Assembly: GCA_963575745.1 (NCBI GenBank)
Contig: CAUYUJ010003592.1
Location: 280,359-344,358, forward strand
Source: Prorocentrum cordatum
Lineage: Eukaryota; Sar; Dinophyceae; Prorocentrales; Prorocentraceae
Length of the DNA: 64,000 nt
Direction of reading: 5' to 3'
In this document: positions 1 to 11,289 of the stretch, in pieces
Layout: each line of letters opens with the position of its first letter
Position numbering within the stretch: the first letter of the stretch is position 1
Translations under genes and position numbers: made by a program
The notes under the pieces: model-generated
The model's database searches: none
Told to the model about the DNA's origin: nothing
Seen by the model: the letters and a program-made list of their open reading frames with translations, nothing else

Positions 1-1527
1 GATGTTGGGCCCTCGCGCCTTCCAGCCCAGGGCAGCGCGCGTGGATGGAGGGGCAGTTCTTGTCGAAGCGGTCATAGGGCGACTTGTAATCCTCCACTCT
101 GCCAGTGTACGGTTCTGATTTTGTAGCACAGCCAGCCATCCCGCCCGTATCGACGCGGCGCACTGACTGGCCAGGAGAGGTAGTCGCAAGCAATATGCGC
201 GAGCGAGTGCTGCCCGCTCGAGGCAACGAGGCTATCGGGCGTGATGGTGGGGGGGGAGGGGCGGGGCGATCACCTCTCGTCGATATTGTTATTTGTTTGC
301 CAGGGGGGGCTCCCAGGATAAGCTTTCTCTTCCACTGGCAACAACAACTACCTGAGTTCCTGAGTTGGCCCGCCCTAAGTAATTCGACCCAGGTGTGGCA
401 AGACATCTAAGCAACCGAGCCCCTGCCACGTGAATCAACAGCGCCAGGTGGAATGTTGTCCTTGCCTGGGTCGGAAAAGCACGCGCCACCCTCTGATCGA
501 CTCCTTCACTCCTGGGCCCCTCGACTCCTCGACTCGGACTCGACTCGAGATTGTCCCCCTTGCCCCATTGCATTGCTTGCATTGCTTGACCATTGCTTGC
601 GTTGCTTGACTGCTTGACCACTGCCCTTAACTTAATGATCGTAGTTCGGGTCCGGGTAGCGTGGGTGCGCATGCGATACGTGCATGGGTGCATTGCATGC
701 CCCTCCCTCTATTCTTACCTAGCAGCTGGAGAGAGCAGGGGATGGCCGCAGCCGCCCCCCACCAGCGGCGCCATCTTGCCGCGCGGCGACGCCGCCGCAC
801 AGAACGGCGAGGCGCCAGCCCGAGCGCCCGAGCGGGGGGGGGAGAGGGAGGACGACGCATTCTGATTGATTGCGTAGGAGCATCATTAATGTAAAGGTCA
901 CAGTTTCACTGAATGCGAAAACGAACTGCCAGGACCAGGTCAAAATGGTGGCCTCACAGACGCGACAATCTGGAACTATCGAGTCGGTGCCGTTCTGCTC
1001 TGGAAGGGAATCCTAATACCCCTGCAAGGAGCTTCGTCCACCTCCTCCCCCCCCTCCCCGCCCCTTCCCCATCTCCCCCCCCCCCCTCCTCCTGAGGGCT
1101 CCTGAGCCCCCTGCAGGCCCAGGCCACTCAACGGGCCCACAATGGTTTCACAGCTCTGCGTTTGGTCGGTCAATTTTGAGCGCCTTCCAAGTGGTCTCAC
1201 GTGAGGGGTGAAAAACGCGACCCCCCTCGAAGTGCTCAAAGAGGTCGAAGGAGGAAGGAGGGCGACGAGGAAGAGGAGGTAAACGTGGGCAAGGATGGCA
1301 ATGAAAGGTTGAGGATAGTGGTTAGCCAAAGTGCAAGGCCAAGGGTTTGCATGTCAGGACAGACGCGAAAAAGTAAATTGCTGACTTGCACCAGTACTCG
1401 TACTGCGCAGCGTGCACAGACCGCAGTGCACAGAAGGATGTCAGATTTGGCGCGTCTTACACGCGCGCGATCTGACGCTGTGCCAGCTCGTCGCCCAGTG
1501 CCAGTGCAGTAGTGTAGTCTAGCCTAG
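1..1527. other. No gene recognised
   Basis: Mixed-composition DNA with short G and C homopolymers (around 248-260 and 1073-1090) and the repeated phrase TTGCTTGAC/TTGCATTGCTTG near 565-620. The open frames are short, overlap on both strands and show no recognisable motif. It is downstream of the minus-strand methyltransferase-like gene, so it would include that gene's 3' flank. Confidence 0.5.
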
Positions 1528-3084
1528 TTACGACGATGTGCGGCGCCTAAGACGCCGACCAACTGACGCAATCGAGTCCACGCTCCCCGAGCCATCTGGG
1601 CATTGCCCGTCAAGGCCCTCGGGGGCGCCAGTGTCGAAGTCGCGCCCGATCTCGTGGAACATCATGGCCCACATGATTGCCAACCCGATGACGTGGCAAT
1701 GCATGGCGTTTCCAGCCTGACTGATGACAGAGCTCCGGGTGCGAAAGCAGTGGTCCAGGTCCAACACGTCGAAGCAGGAGCGTTCACCATACGGCTTTGC
1801 ATGCCCAACTGGGAACCCTTGGAACCACAGTATCTCTGATGGTGTAAGGGACCTGCCGTGGTCAGGACTGTAGATGATCGTGGAATTCGATATGATCGTG
1901 CACATGTTGTCATGAGAGCTGGCGTGAGTGTGTCTATCCGCGCTCTGCTGCAGCATGAATGCCATCCTGGACCCCGGGCGCCCTGGAAACTTGCGAAGGT
2001 AAGCGTTCAGATTCTTGATCTCCCACGCAGAAAGCGCCTCGGCATATGGGGATGCACGTCGCAGCTGGTCGCACTCGTCTGCTAGCTGATGGTTACAATC
2101 GAACTCTGCATCACCGATGTCACGGAGACTGCCTTTGTAGCCATGCATGCTGCTGGGGCGACCGCGAGCCCACCTCAAGTCATCCGAGACGTCTCCTGCC
2201 GGGGCAAGCAACCAATCGCGCCACGTGACGAGACAGGTCCTGAAGCACGCGGTGTAGAAGTCTGGCCAACTGCAAGATCCAGGAGCTGGCTCGTGAGCAG
2301 CGATAAGATAACGCCTATGCACCATGACAATAATCTTCCTCTTGCGACGCACAGGCCAGCCGAGATCCACTGGGTCCGAGACAACCTGGAATATCAGATA
2401 GAACTTGCCAAGAAAGAATTCAGCGATCTCAGTCGGGTAGTGCACCACCTGCTCCAAAACGATCACGGGCTCCTGGGTGGCAACCCTCTGCGCGTACCAT
2501 GCCGAACACGCTAGTGCTGTCTTCCCAGATTCGCCTGCGCGAGCACCTTGCGACGAGAAATCCCAGCAAGGCAGCCCAGCCAAGTGCATCGTTGCAGGCC
2601 TGCGTGGGATTGGACAGCAGCACAAGGACTCAGAGCTATGCTTGGCGCACTCCGCCTCCCAGACAATGGCATTCCCCGTGTCGATGATAGCCTTCATGCT
2701 GACACGATCCAGTTTACTCATCCGCAAAGTCGGGGCTACGCGTGGGTTCCAGATCGAATTGATGTCTTTGAAGAGGCATGTAGGGGGCTCCCTCAATAAC
2801 AAGAGCTCGCCCAGGCAGCTCTCGTCGTGCTCGAATCCAAACAGATGCTCAACTGAATGGCTCTGTCCCGGGAACGACATGCTCAAGTAGCGCAGAATTG
2901 CTTCCAACGCGTGGTCTGGCCCAGAAACTCCTGTAAAGCAAGTGCTGATTGTGAAGTTGCGTCTGACCCCTCTGGAAAGCTTGCCATTGACTTCATCAGT
3001 ACCAGTGCCGAGAAATGCTGCCACCGAACTCACGGCATACTCTACCCACTTGAATGCGTCGGAGAATGATGTTACAACTGGCAT
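1528..3084 (-). CDS. C5 cytosine-specific DNA methyltransferase-like protein
   Basis: Probable S-adenosylmethionine-dependent cytosine-5 methyltransferase, about 518 residues if translation starts at the ATG at 3084. The frame is open 60 codons further upstream, but that part holds a spliced-leader-like sequence, so 3084 is preferred. Motifs in order (numbered from 3084): a motif I-like segment CFTGVSGPDHAL near residues 49-60, an acidic EHDES patch near 85, motif IV GLPCWDFS near 170-177 with the catalytic Cys, LEQV at about 210 where most enzymes have ENV, motif VIII VRRKRK near 245, a motif IX-like SLTPSEILWFQGFP near 412-425, and motif X SQAGNAMHCHVIG near 454-466. The target-recognition region between VIII and IX is long. 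The uninterrupted frame suggests a retroposed, intronless copy. Activity is uncertain because of the Asn-to-Gln change in motif VI. The C5-MTase fold assignment is fairly secure; the subfamily is not. Confidence 0.72.
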   Translation of the reverse strand: MPVVTSFSDAFKWVEYAVSSVAAFLGTGTDEVNGKLSRGVRRNFTISTCFTGVSGPDHALEAILRYLSMSFPGQSHSVEHLFGFEHDESCLGELLLLREPPTCLFKDINSIWNPRVAPTLRMSKLDRVSMKAIIDTGNAIVWEAECAKHSSESLCCCPIPRRPATMHLAGLPCWDFSSQGARAGESGKTALACSAWYAQRVATQEPVIVLEQVVHYPTEIAEFFLGKFYLIFQVVSDPVDLGWPVRRKRKIIVMVHRRYLIAAHEPAPGSCSWPDFYTACFRTCLVTWRDWLLAPAGDVSDDLRWARGRPSSMHGYKGSLRDIGDAEFDCNHQLADECDQLRRASPYAEALSAWEIKNLNAYLRKFPGRPGSRMAFMLQQSADRHTHASSHDNMCTIISNSTIIYSPDHGRSLTPSEILWFQGFPVGHAKPYGERSCFDVLDLDHCFRTRSSVISQAGNAMHCHVIGLAIMWAMMFHEIGRDFDTGAPEGLDGQCPDGSGSVDSIASVGRRLRRRTSS

Positions 3085-3103
3085 TGCGTGGCAGGTGAAA
3101 CTG

Positions 3104-3117
3104 TTTGAGCCAAAACA
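3104..3117 (-). other. Possible spliced-leader relict
   Basis: On the minus strand the sequence reads TTTTGGCTCAAAC, sharing eleven consecutive bases (TTTTGGCTCAA) with the 3' half of the dinoflagellate spliced leader (CCATTTTGGCTCAAG). It lies about 20 nt upstream of the chosen ATG at 3084 and in the same direction. Such relicts are known in dinoflagellates where a trans-spliced mRNA was copied back into the genome. A chance match is possible for a single site; two more genes in this window show the same arrangement. Confidence 0.45.
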
Positions 3118-3836
3118 GGTAAGGATACTGACAAAAACACTGCATGCTGAGATTACGCATTGCGACTCAGCACTCTCATCGACGCCAGTCGATCGTTCAA
3201 CCCATCGAAAACAACTGGCAGAGCAACGGGAGCGGTGTTCCCACGCACCGCACAGCCCCCGCAAGACAAGATCTTGGAGGTGTACATGGCTTCTGACCGC
3301 AACTCCTGGGACGGAACATGGTGCCTCGTCGCCTATGCTGTCGGACGGGACAACGATGCCTAAAGTCTGGTGACCTCATCAATTTGATATATTTAGAAGC
3401 AGATCGCGGCATCCAGCTCTGCCCTGCAATCACCGACAACGGATAACAAACGGCCACAAAGCTCCTGCCTGCGACGTTGCAAAGCACCTTCGGAATGTTG
3501 GCCCAAGCTCTGTTCTACCAAAGAAACTGGAGAGGGTGTTAGGTAGGAGGTGAAGGCGAGGAACTAACATGTTGTTTTGTGTAGATTCCAAGCCCTGAGA
3601 ATTCGTCGCGCCCTCAACATGGCGGCTGCCATTCCAATGCTAAATTGTACTAAGGATGTAGTTTAGTATTTTCTCGTGTCACAACCGCTCTTCCAGATCA
3701 CTAGCCTCTCCTAACCGCTACCGACAGGTACGCATATACTCACATCTAGTTCCAGCTTTAACTTGGTGGGTGATACTATGGGAAAAGGATTATGAATAAA
3801 GGTTGAAGGTAACATATATCATGGCCGCGCGCCGCC
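3118..3836. other. No gene recognised
   Basis: Spacer between the methyltransferase-like gene and the 29-bp satellite. It holds short unrelated frames on both strands and an A/T-richer patch around 3640-3820. It is upstream of the minus-strand gene, so any promoter would be here, but no element is recognisable. Confidence 0.4.
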
Positions 3837-5062
3837 CTGTGGAGAGCAGCGCTCTACATATGACACCGTGGAGAGCAAGTCTGAACGCCTAGCTTTATGG
3901 AGAGCATGTATCCACACCTGCCCCTGTGAAGAGCAGGGTTACACACCTGATCATGTGGAGAGCAGAGCTCCACACCTGGCTCTGTGGAGAGCAGGGCCCC
4001 ACGCATGTCCCTGTGGAGATCAGGGCTTCACACCTGGCCCTGTGGAGACCAGGGCTCCACACCTGAGCCTGTGGAGAGCAGAGCTCCACACCTGACCCTG
4101 TGGAGACCTGGGCTCCGCACCTGGCCCTGTGGAGAGCAGGGCTCCACACCTGGCCCTGTGGAGAGCCGGGCTCCACACCTGGCCCTGTGGAGAGCAGGGC
4201 TCCACACTGGCCCTGTGGAGAGCAGGGCTCCACACCTGGCCATGCGGAGACCAGGGCTCCACACCTGGCCATGTGGGGATCAGGGCTCCACACCTGGCCC
4301 TGTGGAGTCCAGGGCTCCACACCTGGCCCTGTGGAGACCAGGGCTCCACACCTGACCCTGTGGAGACCTGGGCTCCACACCTGGCCCTGTGGAGAGCAGG
4401 GCACCACACCTGGCCCTGTGGAGACCAGGTCTCCACACCTGGCCCTGTGGAGAGCAGGGCTCCACACCTGGCCCCGTGGAGAGCAGGGCTCCACACCTGG
4501 CCATGTGGAGACCAGGGCTCCACACCTGGACACGTGGAGACCAGGGCTCCACACCTGGCCCTGTGGAGAGCAGGGCTCCACACCTGGCCCTGTGGAGACC
4601 AGGGCTCCACACCTGGCAATGTGAAGACCAGGGCTCCACACCTGGCCCTGTGGAGAGCAAGTCTCCACACCTGGCCCTGTGGAGAGCAGGGCCCCACGCC
4701 TGGCCCTGTGGAGACCAGGGCCCCACACATGGTCATGTGGAGACCAGGGCTCCACACCTGGTCATTCGGAGAGTATGGTTCCACACCTACCCACGCGGAG
4801 AGCAGGGCTCCACGCGCGGCCATGTGGAGAGCAGTGCTCATCACAAGGCTATGTGGAGAGCAGGGCTCCACACCTGGCAATGTGGGTAGCACAGCTCCAC
4901 GCCTGATGATGTGGAGACCAGGGTTCTACACCTGGTCATGTGGAGAGCAGTGCTCCAGACCCGGCTGCGTGGAGAGCAGGGCGCCACACCTGGTCCTGCG
5001 GAGAGCAGCTCTCCACGAATGACTCCGTGGAGAGCAGGGCTGCGTGCCTGGCCCTGTGGATG
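3837..5062. repeat. 29-bp satellite array, self-complementary unit
   Basis: About 42 tandem copies of a 29-bp unit whose core reads CTCCACACCTGGCCCTGTGG followed by AGAGCAGGG. The unit is regular between 4100 and 4700 and degenerates at both ends. CTCCACA and TGTGGAG within each unit are reverse complements, so one unit can fold into a 7-bp stem with a short loop. Because 29 is not a multiple of three and the unit lacks stops in most frames, long frames appear on both strands with a 29-residue period; these are artefacts. Confidence 0.95.
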
Positions 5063-6087
5063 AGTATGAGTGGGAGGTGCGTGAGGAGGAGGATGATGTT
5101 TGGGATAAGGAGGAGGATAAACACAAGGAGGATAACTAGGATGGTACCCCGCTCTATGCGCCCACGACCTTCGAATCAGAGCTCCTACGATATCACGCCA
5201 TTGCTCCAGGTCGCACATGAGCTACACTGAAACTGTGTTTGTGTCCGGCTTAAGTTATCATGACACAAACAAAACAAGACTAGTATCCTGTGGCAAATCA
5301 ATTGAAACCATGGTTTGCCATTTACAAGGCCCCTGGCGGGCCGCGCTACCCGCCGTCGTTTACTCAAGCGCTGCTTCCAAAAAGAAGCTGTTAACATATG
5401 CGTTGAGGTAAGATGAGCAGAGAACGGTTCAGAACAACGACGGCGGCAACGACGACGAAGGATGGGACAGAGCCGACCTGTCATGCTTTCAAAGTTGGAG
5501 CGAATGTGATATGACATATGAAATGTATGTAGGTTCCCTTCGCAAAACCCTAGATGACATCCAAATCGGCACGTTTGCAAATACATGGGCGGCCAGCCTT
5601 CGCTATTATCAGTCTTGAATACGATGCTGCATTCTCATTATGCACTGACCCCTGTTCTCGCAGGCCGCTCTGGTGCGTGATCAAGCAGTCCTCTGTCAAG
5701 GCGCACCCCGCGCGCCCCGCGCTCCTGCCTGCGCACAGGATGCCAGGAGCAGTAGCAGAGGCCAGCCGTGCACGAGAGATTGGCTAAGAATGCGAGCGTA
5801 TGCCATGATGTAAAAGGATGTAATGATACGTTGGTGCTCACACTTTGTTCACGCTGGTTTAGCATTCGCCATGATAAACATCAAGGCTAATATCATAATG
5901 TTGATACGTGTGCGCATGTAAACACTATCGTGCGTTGGCACGCAATGGACGTTGACGTTTCGCGTCGCATGCTCACGCTCACCACTTGCGCCGTGTGTTA
6001 TTATGCTCGTGCCATGGTGTAGGCATGCAGCGTATGTTGCTTCGCATATATACATATATACGCATTGTAAAACACGCAGTCGCTCGC
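5063..6087. other. No gene recognised
   Basis: Spacer between the satellite and the 3' end of the large minus-strand gene. A GGA/GAT-rich patch (5070-5140) follows the satellite and alternating TATATA sequence lies near 6045-6065. Open frames are short and lack motifs. Confidence 0.4.
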
Positions 6088-7281
6088 TTAGAACACAATG
6101 GACGCAGAGCACATGTTGCACAGCGCATGCTTCGCAAAAACGCCAGGCCGGTCACAATCAACTCTGATTGGATCCCTCTGCGCTTCCGCGCACGCACTGC
6201 TGCAATCTCGGTGCCACGTAAGCATGCACAGAGGGCATTTCCTAGGCGGGCCCGTAGGCCCAGCACGAGCGTCGTTGCACGCTGCGCAAGCATCACTGGA
6301 TGGCACGTCCGAATCGAAGCCCCCAGCGAGCGCCAGCTCCCACATGGATTTCAAGCGGGGTATCTCAGGGGACACTGGAATGCGCATGTCTCGGCGGAAT
6401 TCTGCTGAAACGCCGACTGCCGGGTGGATGGTCTCGGCATTGGCGATGATGTGAAAAAGGAAACATTGAGGCGGGGGACCACTTAAATTTCCTTGCGTTG
6501 TCGAGGAATACAACCTGACCGTTCAGGGTACCCGGGCCCCGCCAGTTGATGAACGCTACGGTCTGAGTCTTCTGCCCAGACACGTCTTCAGCCAGATACA
6601 TCAGCGACGCCTCTTTCCTAGCCCCGACCTCATCACTCTCGAGTGCCTTCTTCCTAGCCTCAAGGATCTCCTTCGCTCTCAATGTTGACTCCAACCATTT
6701 TGCTGCCGCTGCTGCCACTTGTTCTGGGGGCACGACTGCCGGGGGGGCAGGGCCGCCGCTGCTGCCAGCGGCGCCGCCGCCACTGCAGCCGCCGCCGACC
6801 GGGAAGAGCGCTGCTTCGAGGACCGAATCCGCGGCGACAACAGCGTCGTCGCACTCCTCCGCTGCCTTGGCAGCCACTCGATCCTCGACAGCCTTCTCTA
6901 GAGACTCGCCATCGCCATCATCAGCCAGCGCGGCGGCAACTTTCTCAGCATTCGAGAGGTCCCTCGCCCGCAAGGCGTCATCCAACTCCCGATCTTCCTG
7001 ATCCAAGAAGTCTGGGATGTCGGGACTGACTAGACAGCTCTCCTCCTCCTGGAGACGAATGGCAAGTCTTCTCTCTTCGTCCTCGTCGTCGCTGTCGTCG
7101 TCGCCCGCGTCGTTGCCGACGCCCTCCTCCGCCGCGGCCGCCGCTTCCGCCGCTGCGATGGCTGCTGGCAGCGCAGGCCCGGGCGGAAGCGGCTCTGGCA
7201 CCAGCACCTCTGCCGCTGCACCGGCGCGAGGCAATAGCGGCGCCAGCTTCCTCTTCTTGTGCTTCGGCAACTTAACCTGTC
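6088..7281 (-). CDS. 3' terminal exon of large hAT-like gene (Cys/His C-terminus, one frameshift)
   Basis: Last coding exon of the gene running from about 15 kb to 6.1 kb on the minus strand. A good acceptor (GAGACAG then GTTAAG) is at about 7281. The N-terminal part is a basic patch (PKHKKRKLAP) followed by Ala/Pro- and Asp/Glu-rich low-complexity sequence, then a more ordered stretch ending MFPF. There the frame changes at an A5 run on the plus strand (6454-6458), and the adjacent frame continues to a stop at 6088-6090. The second part holds a Cys/His cluster: CAAC, CPLC, a WHRDC motif and CNMC, probably zinc-binding. The frame change could be real decay, an assembly error or a tiny unrecognised intron. 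Function unknown. Confidence 0.5.
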
Positions 7282-7293
7282 TCTCCCTTCCCG

Positions 7294-7294
<1 letters not shown>

Positions 7295-7390
<96 letters not shown>

Positions 7391-7421
7391 CTCTTTCTCT
7401 CTCTCTCTCTCTCTCTCTTCT

Positions 7422-7518
<97 letters not shown>

Positions 7519-7547
7519 ATATATATCTTTCTTTATCTCTCTCTCTC

Positions 7548-7585
<38 letters not shown>

Positions 7586-7600
7586 TCTGGCTGGAAGGAC
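7295..7600. repeat. (CT)n microsatellite
   Basis: Nearly continuous CT dinucleotides with brief breaks (a T7 run near 7384, TATATATA near 7517, ATGT near 7550). It is placed in an intron just upstream of the acceptor at about 7281, where it would provide an extremely long pyrimidine or purine tract depending on strand. The Ser/Leu and Arg/Glu repeat frames through it are spurious. Confidence 0.95.
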
Positions 7601-8129
7601 TTCAGCAACAGCAGCGATGACGAGGACGACGCCGACGTCGGCGACAACGAACGCGACGACGACAGTAGACTGATCGATTTCGACTGCGACATCTCTGACG
7701 ACGGCGGCGTTGACAACGAACAACGACGATGTCTTGGTTCGAGGCAAGCATTGCAGCGGTGATTGAGCGCACGAGCGCAAGCGCGCGTGCCTGCTCCACG
7801 CGCGCACATTTCCCCTGCTAGATGAAGGCGGATCTCAGGGTCGACCCAACGAAGTGTCAGGCAGGGCTGATATGATACAATCGATCTATACATAGGTTGA
7901 ACAAACAGACGCGTGTGTCAGGTTTGGACCTATGGACGCTTTGATAGCATGTCAGAAAAAGGGCCTGTCGGGAAGAACAGACAAACACGCGGTGAAGCAA
8001 CGCGCAGGAAGGAAGTGGGCCAGAGAGAAGGAGAGACAGATATGGAAAATTATCGATAAAGAAAGATCAGACATACAGAAAGAGCGAAACATAAGGACAA
8101 ATTGTCGCATGCTAGCTCCCGACGCCCCC

Positions 8130-8966
8130 CCCTGGGAGCCGGAAGGGCAATGGCGTCGCTCTCCCAGTCCGGCAGCGGCGGCGCCTGCGCGAACTCGAAG
8201 CCAAGGGGGGCCCTCCGATAGCTGAACTGCAGCTCGCCAGACCAATCGTCATCGCCAGCCAGAGACCCCAGAACACTCCGTAGCACGCTGCTCAACAGAC
8301 TCACCTGACGAGAACAAGCAGGAATGCGGAGTTGGACCTGCTCGTCGTCTACGTGACTGAAAAGCTCTGCCCGCATCATCATAGCAGCATTCCCACTCAA
8401 CTCACACGCCACCCACACGTCAGGACACGACTTGAAATTCACGCACTTGAACTCAGCCCACAAACGCGGTAAGTCGGCACCACCAAGTTTTCTCAGAAAT
8501 GCAACGAGCCTGAAATTCAAACTGGCGACTTGTTGATCACGAACGGTTAGAACAACAGGTTCCACAGGGAGAGACGCATGCGCTGCGGCCAGACGCGCAG
8601 TGGCTGCTGCGCTCCATCGATCTAGCTTTGCAAGGACGTGGTCGGCGCCCACGCAATAGCTGACAGCACACTCCTTCACGCGGCCAACCTCCGACGATAT
8701 CAGACTCCACTTCTTGTGTTTGGATGACGAGGTGCCGAGACCACGCGCTTTCGACAGGTTCACGCGAGAACTTAACAGAGGCAACTGGATCCGAGGGGCT
8801 TTCTTGACTACCATTTTGATGTGTGAATTCACTGATTCTAGCTCTTCTGAGTCGCGCTGAAATGACCTAGAAAGCATCCGGATGATCCCCCAGAAAAACA
8901 CGTCACGATTTCCAGTCTCAGCGCACTGGCGTATGCGGTCGCGGAACAGCTCTCTGACCTGTGAAC
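8130..8966 (-). CDS. Internal exon of large hAT-like gene
   Basis: The open frame enters at an acceptor TTCACAG before GTCAGAGAGCTG (about 8966) and runs about 245 codons with balanced composition, unlike its surroundings. It includes VRELFRDRIRQ, a helical segment with LESVNSHIKMVVKKAP, a basic patch SSKHKKWSL, and LNFRLVAFLRKLGG. The 3' border is uncertain (about 8130-8230); downstream the frame becomes low complexity. Earlier exons of the same gene carry the hAT-like motifs. No domain is recognised in this exon itself. Confidence 0.5.
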
Positions 8967-9650
8967 CAACATTAGACATTAAACTAAAGGTCCTTCCCGT
9001 CCCCTCCCATTCTTCCGAGTGCCCTCGGCCCTCCGCGACCTCCTCCGCCTTCTACCTTGCCCCTGGTACCCCCTCCCCCCTCCTTGCCACGGCCCGCCCT
9101 ACCCGCCCCTAGAAGCCCCTCTCCCTCCTGGAGGGGCTGGCTGGAGTCCTGGAGTCCGGGCTGGAAGGGCCCACTGGAAGTTCCAAGGGGGCCCCCTCCT
9201 CTCCTCTCCTTTTCCACTCCTCATCCTCGTCCTTCCTCATCCTCCTCCCTCCCACTCTCTGCGCGCCCGTGGCCCGGCGACCTTCTTGGCGCCGGCCCCG
9301 CCCCCCAGGTCGCCGTCGGCGGCCTCGAGCAGCTCTCTGGCGAACCTCTCGCGGTAGCTGCAGAAGACGCCAGGGCCCTGGCCGGGGACAGGACAGCGCG
9401 CGGGCGCTGCTGCGGGAAAGGGGCTGGAGCAGCTGGAGTAGAAGGGGGAGGGGACTGAGGAGGAGGAGCATGGAGGAGAGGACGGAGGAGAGGAAGGATG
9501 ACAGGCGGGGAGGAGGGGAGGGATGAGATGAGTCGGGCGAGGGCAAGGGCAGGGCGGGGAAGGGAAAGAGGGCAGAGCGAAGGGGCAGAGAGAGGGGACA
9601 GGGCGGGGAGGGGGACGGGCGGGGAGGCGGAGGAGAAGGGGAATTCAAGC
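8967..9650 (-). other. Intron, GC-rich
   Basis: Between the exons at 9651-10290 and 8130-8966. Composed of CCTCC/GGAGG-rich sequence with no repeats of clear period and no coding frame of normal composition. The 3' splice site at about 8966 is clear; the 5' site near 9650 is not resolved. Confidence 0.45.
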
Positions 9651-10290
9651 GGGGGGGAAAGCCCATGACCAAGCGCATTTCAAACGCCCAGGACGTTCCT
9701 GGTAGACCAGCCAGAACAGCTTCCACGGCCAAGCATTCACTCGCTCTGTAACGCGTCGCCGAAAATCAGCGGCCGCTGGAAGGGCAGCGTGGAGCACGAT
9801 CTGTGGTAACATGCCAACTAGGTCAAGCGATGTCCTCTCCCGAACATCGTGCCAAGATTCCATATGGGCCAGGGCGTCGAGCTCAGATTGGATATCGAGC
9901 GCCTTCCCCAGACAAGGTGAGCCAACGAGCCAGCCCCAGTCGTTCGAATATATTCTTGATGCTTTTGTAATATGGACCGGAAGTGACGCAATGGTTCCCC
10001 GCACTTGTGGCGCACCTGCATGACCAACCAGAAAGCCTGTGAATGAAGTGCTTCTAGCGAGGACGAACACCACCTATTCATCTTAGCAGTGAAGGCCTCT
10101 TTCGACTCGTGGCCGACGTCGTCCATGACGTACTCCAGAGCACCCGCAAGCTTGTCAGGATTATCAAAGGCCTTCGCCGCCGCATCGCGCTTGCTCTTCT
10201 GGAAAGCATCTGAGAGGACGGCGACTAGGTGCTCGCGCGGGGGCCTCAACAGTTGGTCCTTGGGCTTAGGGCATGGGGGACTCGGGTCCC
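9651..10290 (-). CDS. Internal exon(s) of large hAT-like gene, one frame change
   Basis: Two overlapping minus-strand frames together read as one coding stretch. The upstream part (about 10290 to 9960) contains VAVLSDAFQKSKRDAA, LEYVMDDVGHESKEAFTAKM and SQAFWLVMQVRHKCGEPL. The downstream part (about 9955 to 9651) contains LGKALDIQSELDALAHM, LDLVGMLPQIVLHAALP and PWKLFWLVYQERPGRL. The switch near 9955 needs a one-base indel, a short intron or a sequencing error. Composition is normal for protein and lacks the repeats seen nearby. It follows the exon with the RWGS motif, so it would correspond to the alpha-helical part after the RNase H-like core in a hAT transposase. No catalytic residue can be assigned. 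Confidence 0.45.
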
Positions 10291-10364
10291 GGGGACTCTC
10301 GATCTCTCGATCTGGACGCAACCCCCAGGCCAATGAGGGAAATCTGCTAACTATCGATTCGATG

Positions 10365-10656
10365 CGAGGCGATGCGACGTTTGGCTCCCGAGTTCCTCAC
10401 ACGCTGAGACACTCCCCCATCGCGAAGCGTTGCAGGCTATGGGCATCTTGAACGCGTGCGACACCGCCTCAATTGTGCCAGCTCTGGAGCCAGACTCTGG
10501 GTCATCATATTTCAACTGCCATATCTTGAAGATAGAAACCGCCCACTCCCTCCAGCAATTCATGATCTTAGCGACCGAACTATAATATTTGATCCCGCAG
10601 ACATCCAATAGTATTTGGTCTGCACGTTTGAGCATCTCGCCTAAAAGGTCGCACAA
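10365..10656 (-). CDS. Internal exon of large hAT-like gene, RW motif
   Basis: A minus-strand frame of about 97 codons containing CGIKYYSSVAKIMNCWREW, KIWQLKYDDPESGSRAG and ACNASRWGSVSACEELG. In hAT transposases an RW motif (RWNS-like) follows the DN..N and CxxH motifs, and here RWGSVS follows an exon with TDAGGG and CxxHxxHL. That order is the main reason for the family suggestion. Exon borders are approximate. A (CT)n tract lies in the preceding intron. Confidence 0.5.
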
Positions 10657-10823
10657 TGAGAATGGGGCTGGGCAGGGGGCGCTGAGGATGAATATACCCT
10701 ATGCCTGCGGCGCTCAACCAGCAGTCAGCCCTTAGGGGTGTCGGTGACACAAATGCGTAGTATATGTGCGTGCACCAGAAATGCTTCTCTATATATATAT
10801 ATGTGTATATATATGTATATATA

Positions 10824-10892
<69 letters not shown>
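10824..10892. repeat. (CT)n microsatellite next to alternating TA
   Basis: About 34 CT units preceded by TATATATATATGTGTATATA (10793-10822). Placed in an intron of the large minus-strand gene. All frames through it are spurious. Confidence 0.95.
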
Positions 10893-10895
<3 letters not shown>

Positions 10896-11289
10896 CTTGC
10901 TCTGTGCGTGTAGTTATGCGCGAATGCTCCCACGCTGTGCAATGCCCCCCCCTTCTTCTCCGTTCAATTGCATCTGCGTTTCCTTCATCGCTCCATGAAT
11001 TTTATGCCCCCCCCTCCTCTGGAATCTGATGGTTTCGATTTGAAGATGCATGCTGCGAGTGCTCATCTCGCTCAGGCACGCACGCGCGCGCATGGCCCAT
11101 GCGGGGGGATGGGGTGGGATACTTAGGATAGGGGGGGCCACAGCCCACGGCAGCGCCAATGACAGCACTTGGGCCCCGCGGTCTGAGTTGGCACTGGATG
11201 TGCGCGCGATGTCATGATATCAAGGAGCATTCGCGCATGCGCGCAAATTTCTGCGTGCACTGTGCACCCCCCCTCCCACTTTGACCACC

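Noticed and set aside
3840-5060. Long open frames on both strands (up to about 297 residues) with a 29-residue period
   Set aside because: They are a by-product of a 29-bp satellite with few stop codons in any frame; no start, codon bias or domain supports a protein.
3837-5062. CRISPR array
   Set aside because: Direct repeats are contiguous without unique spacers, and the genome is eukaryotic.
5185-5586. Minus-strand frame of 133 residues
   Set aside because: Composition is irregular, no homologous motif, and nothing suggests splice sites or a start.
7017-7893. Poly-Ser/Leu and Arg/Glu proteins across the CT repeat
   Set aside because: Dinucleotide repeat translation in both strands; the real coding exon ends at the acceptor near 7281.
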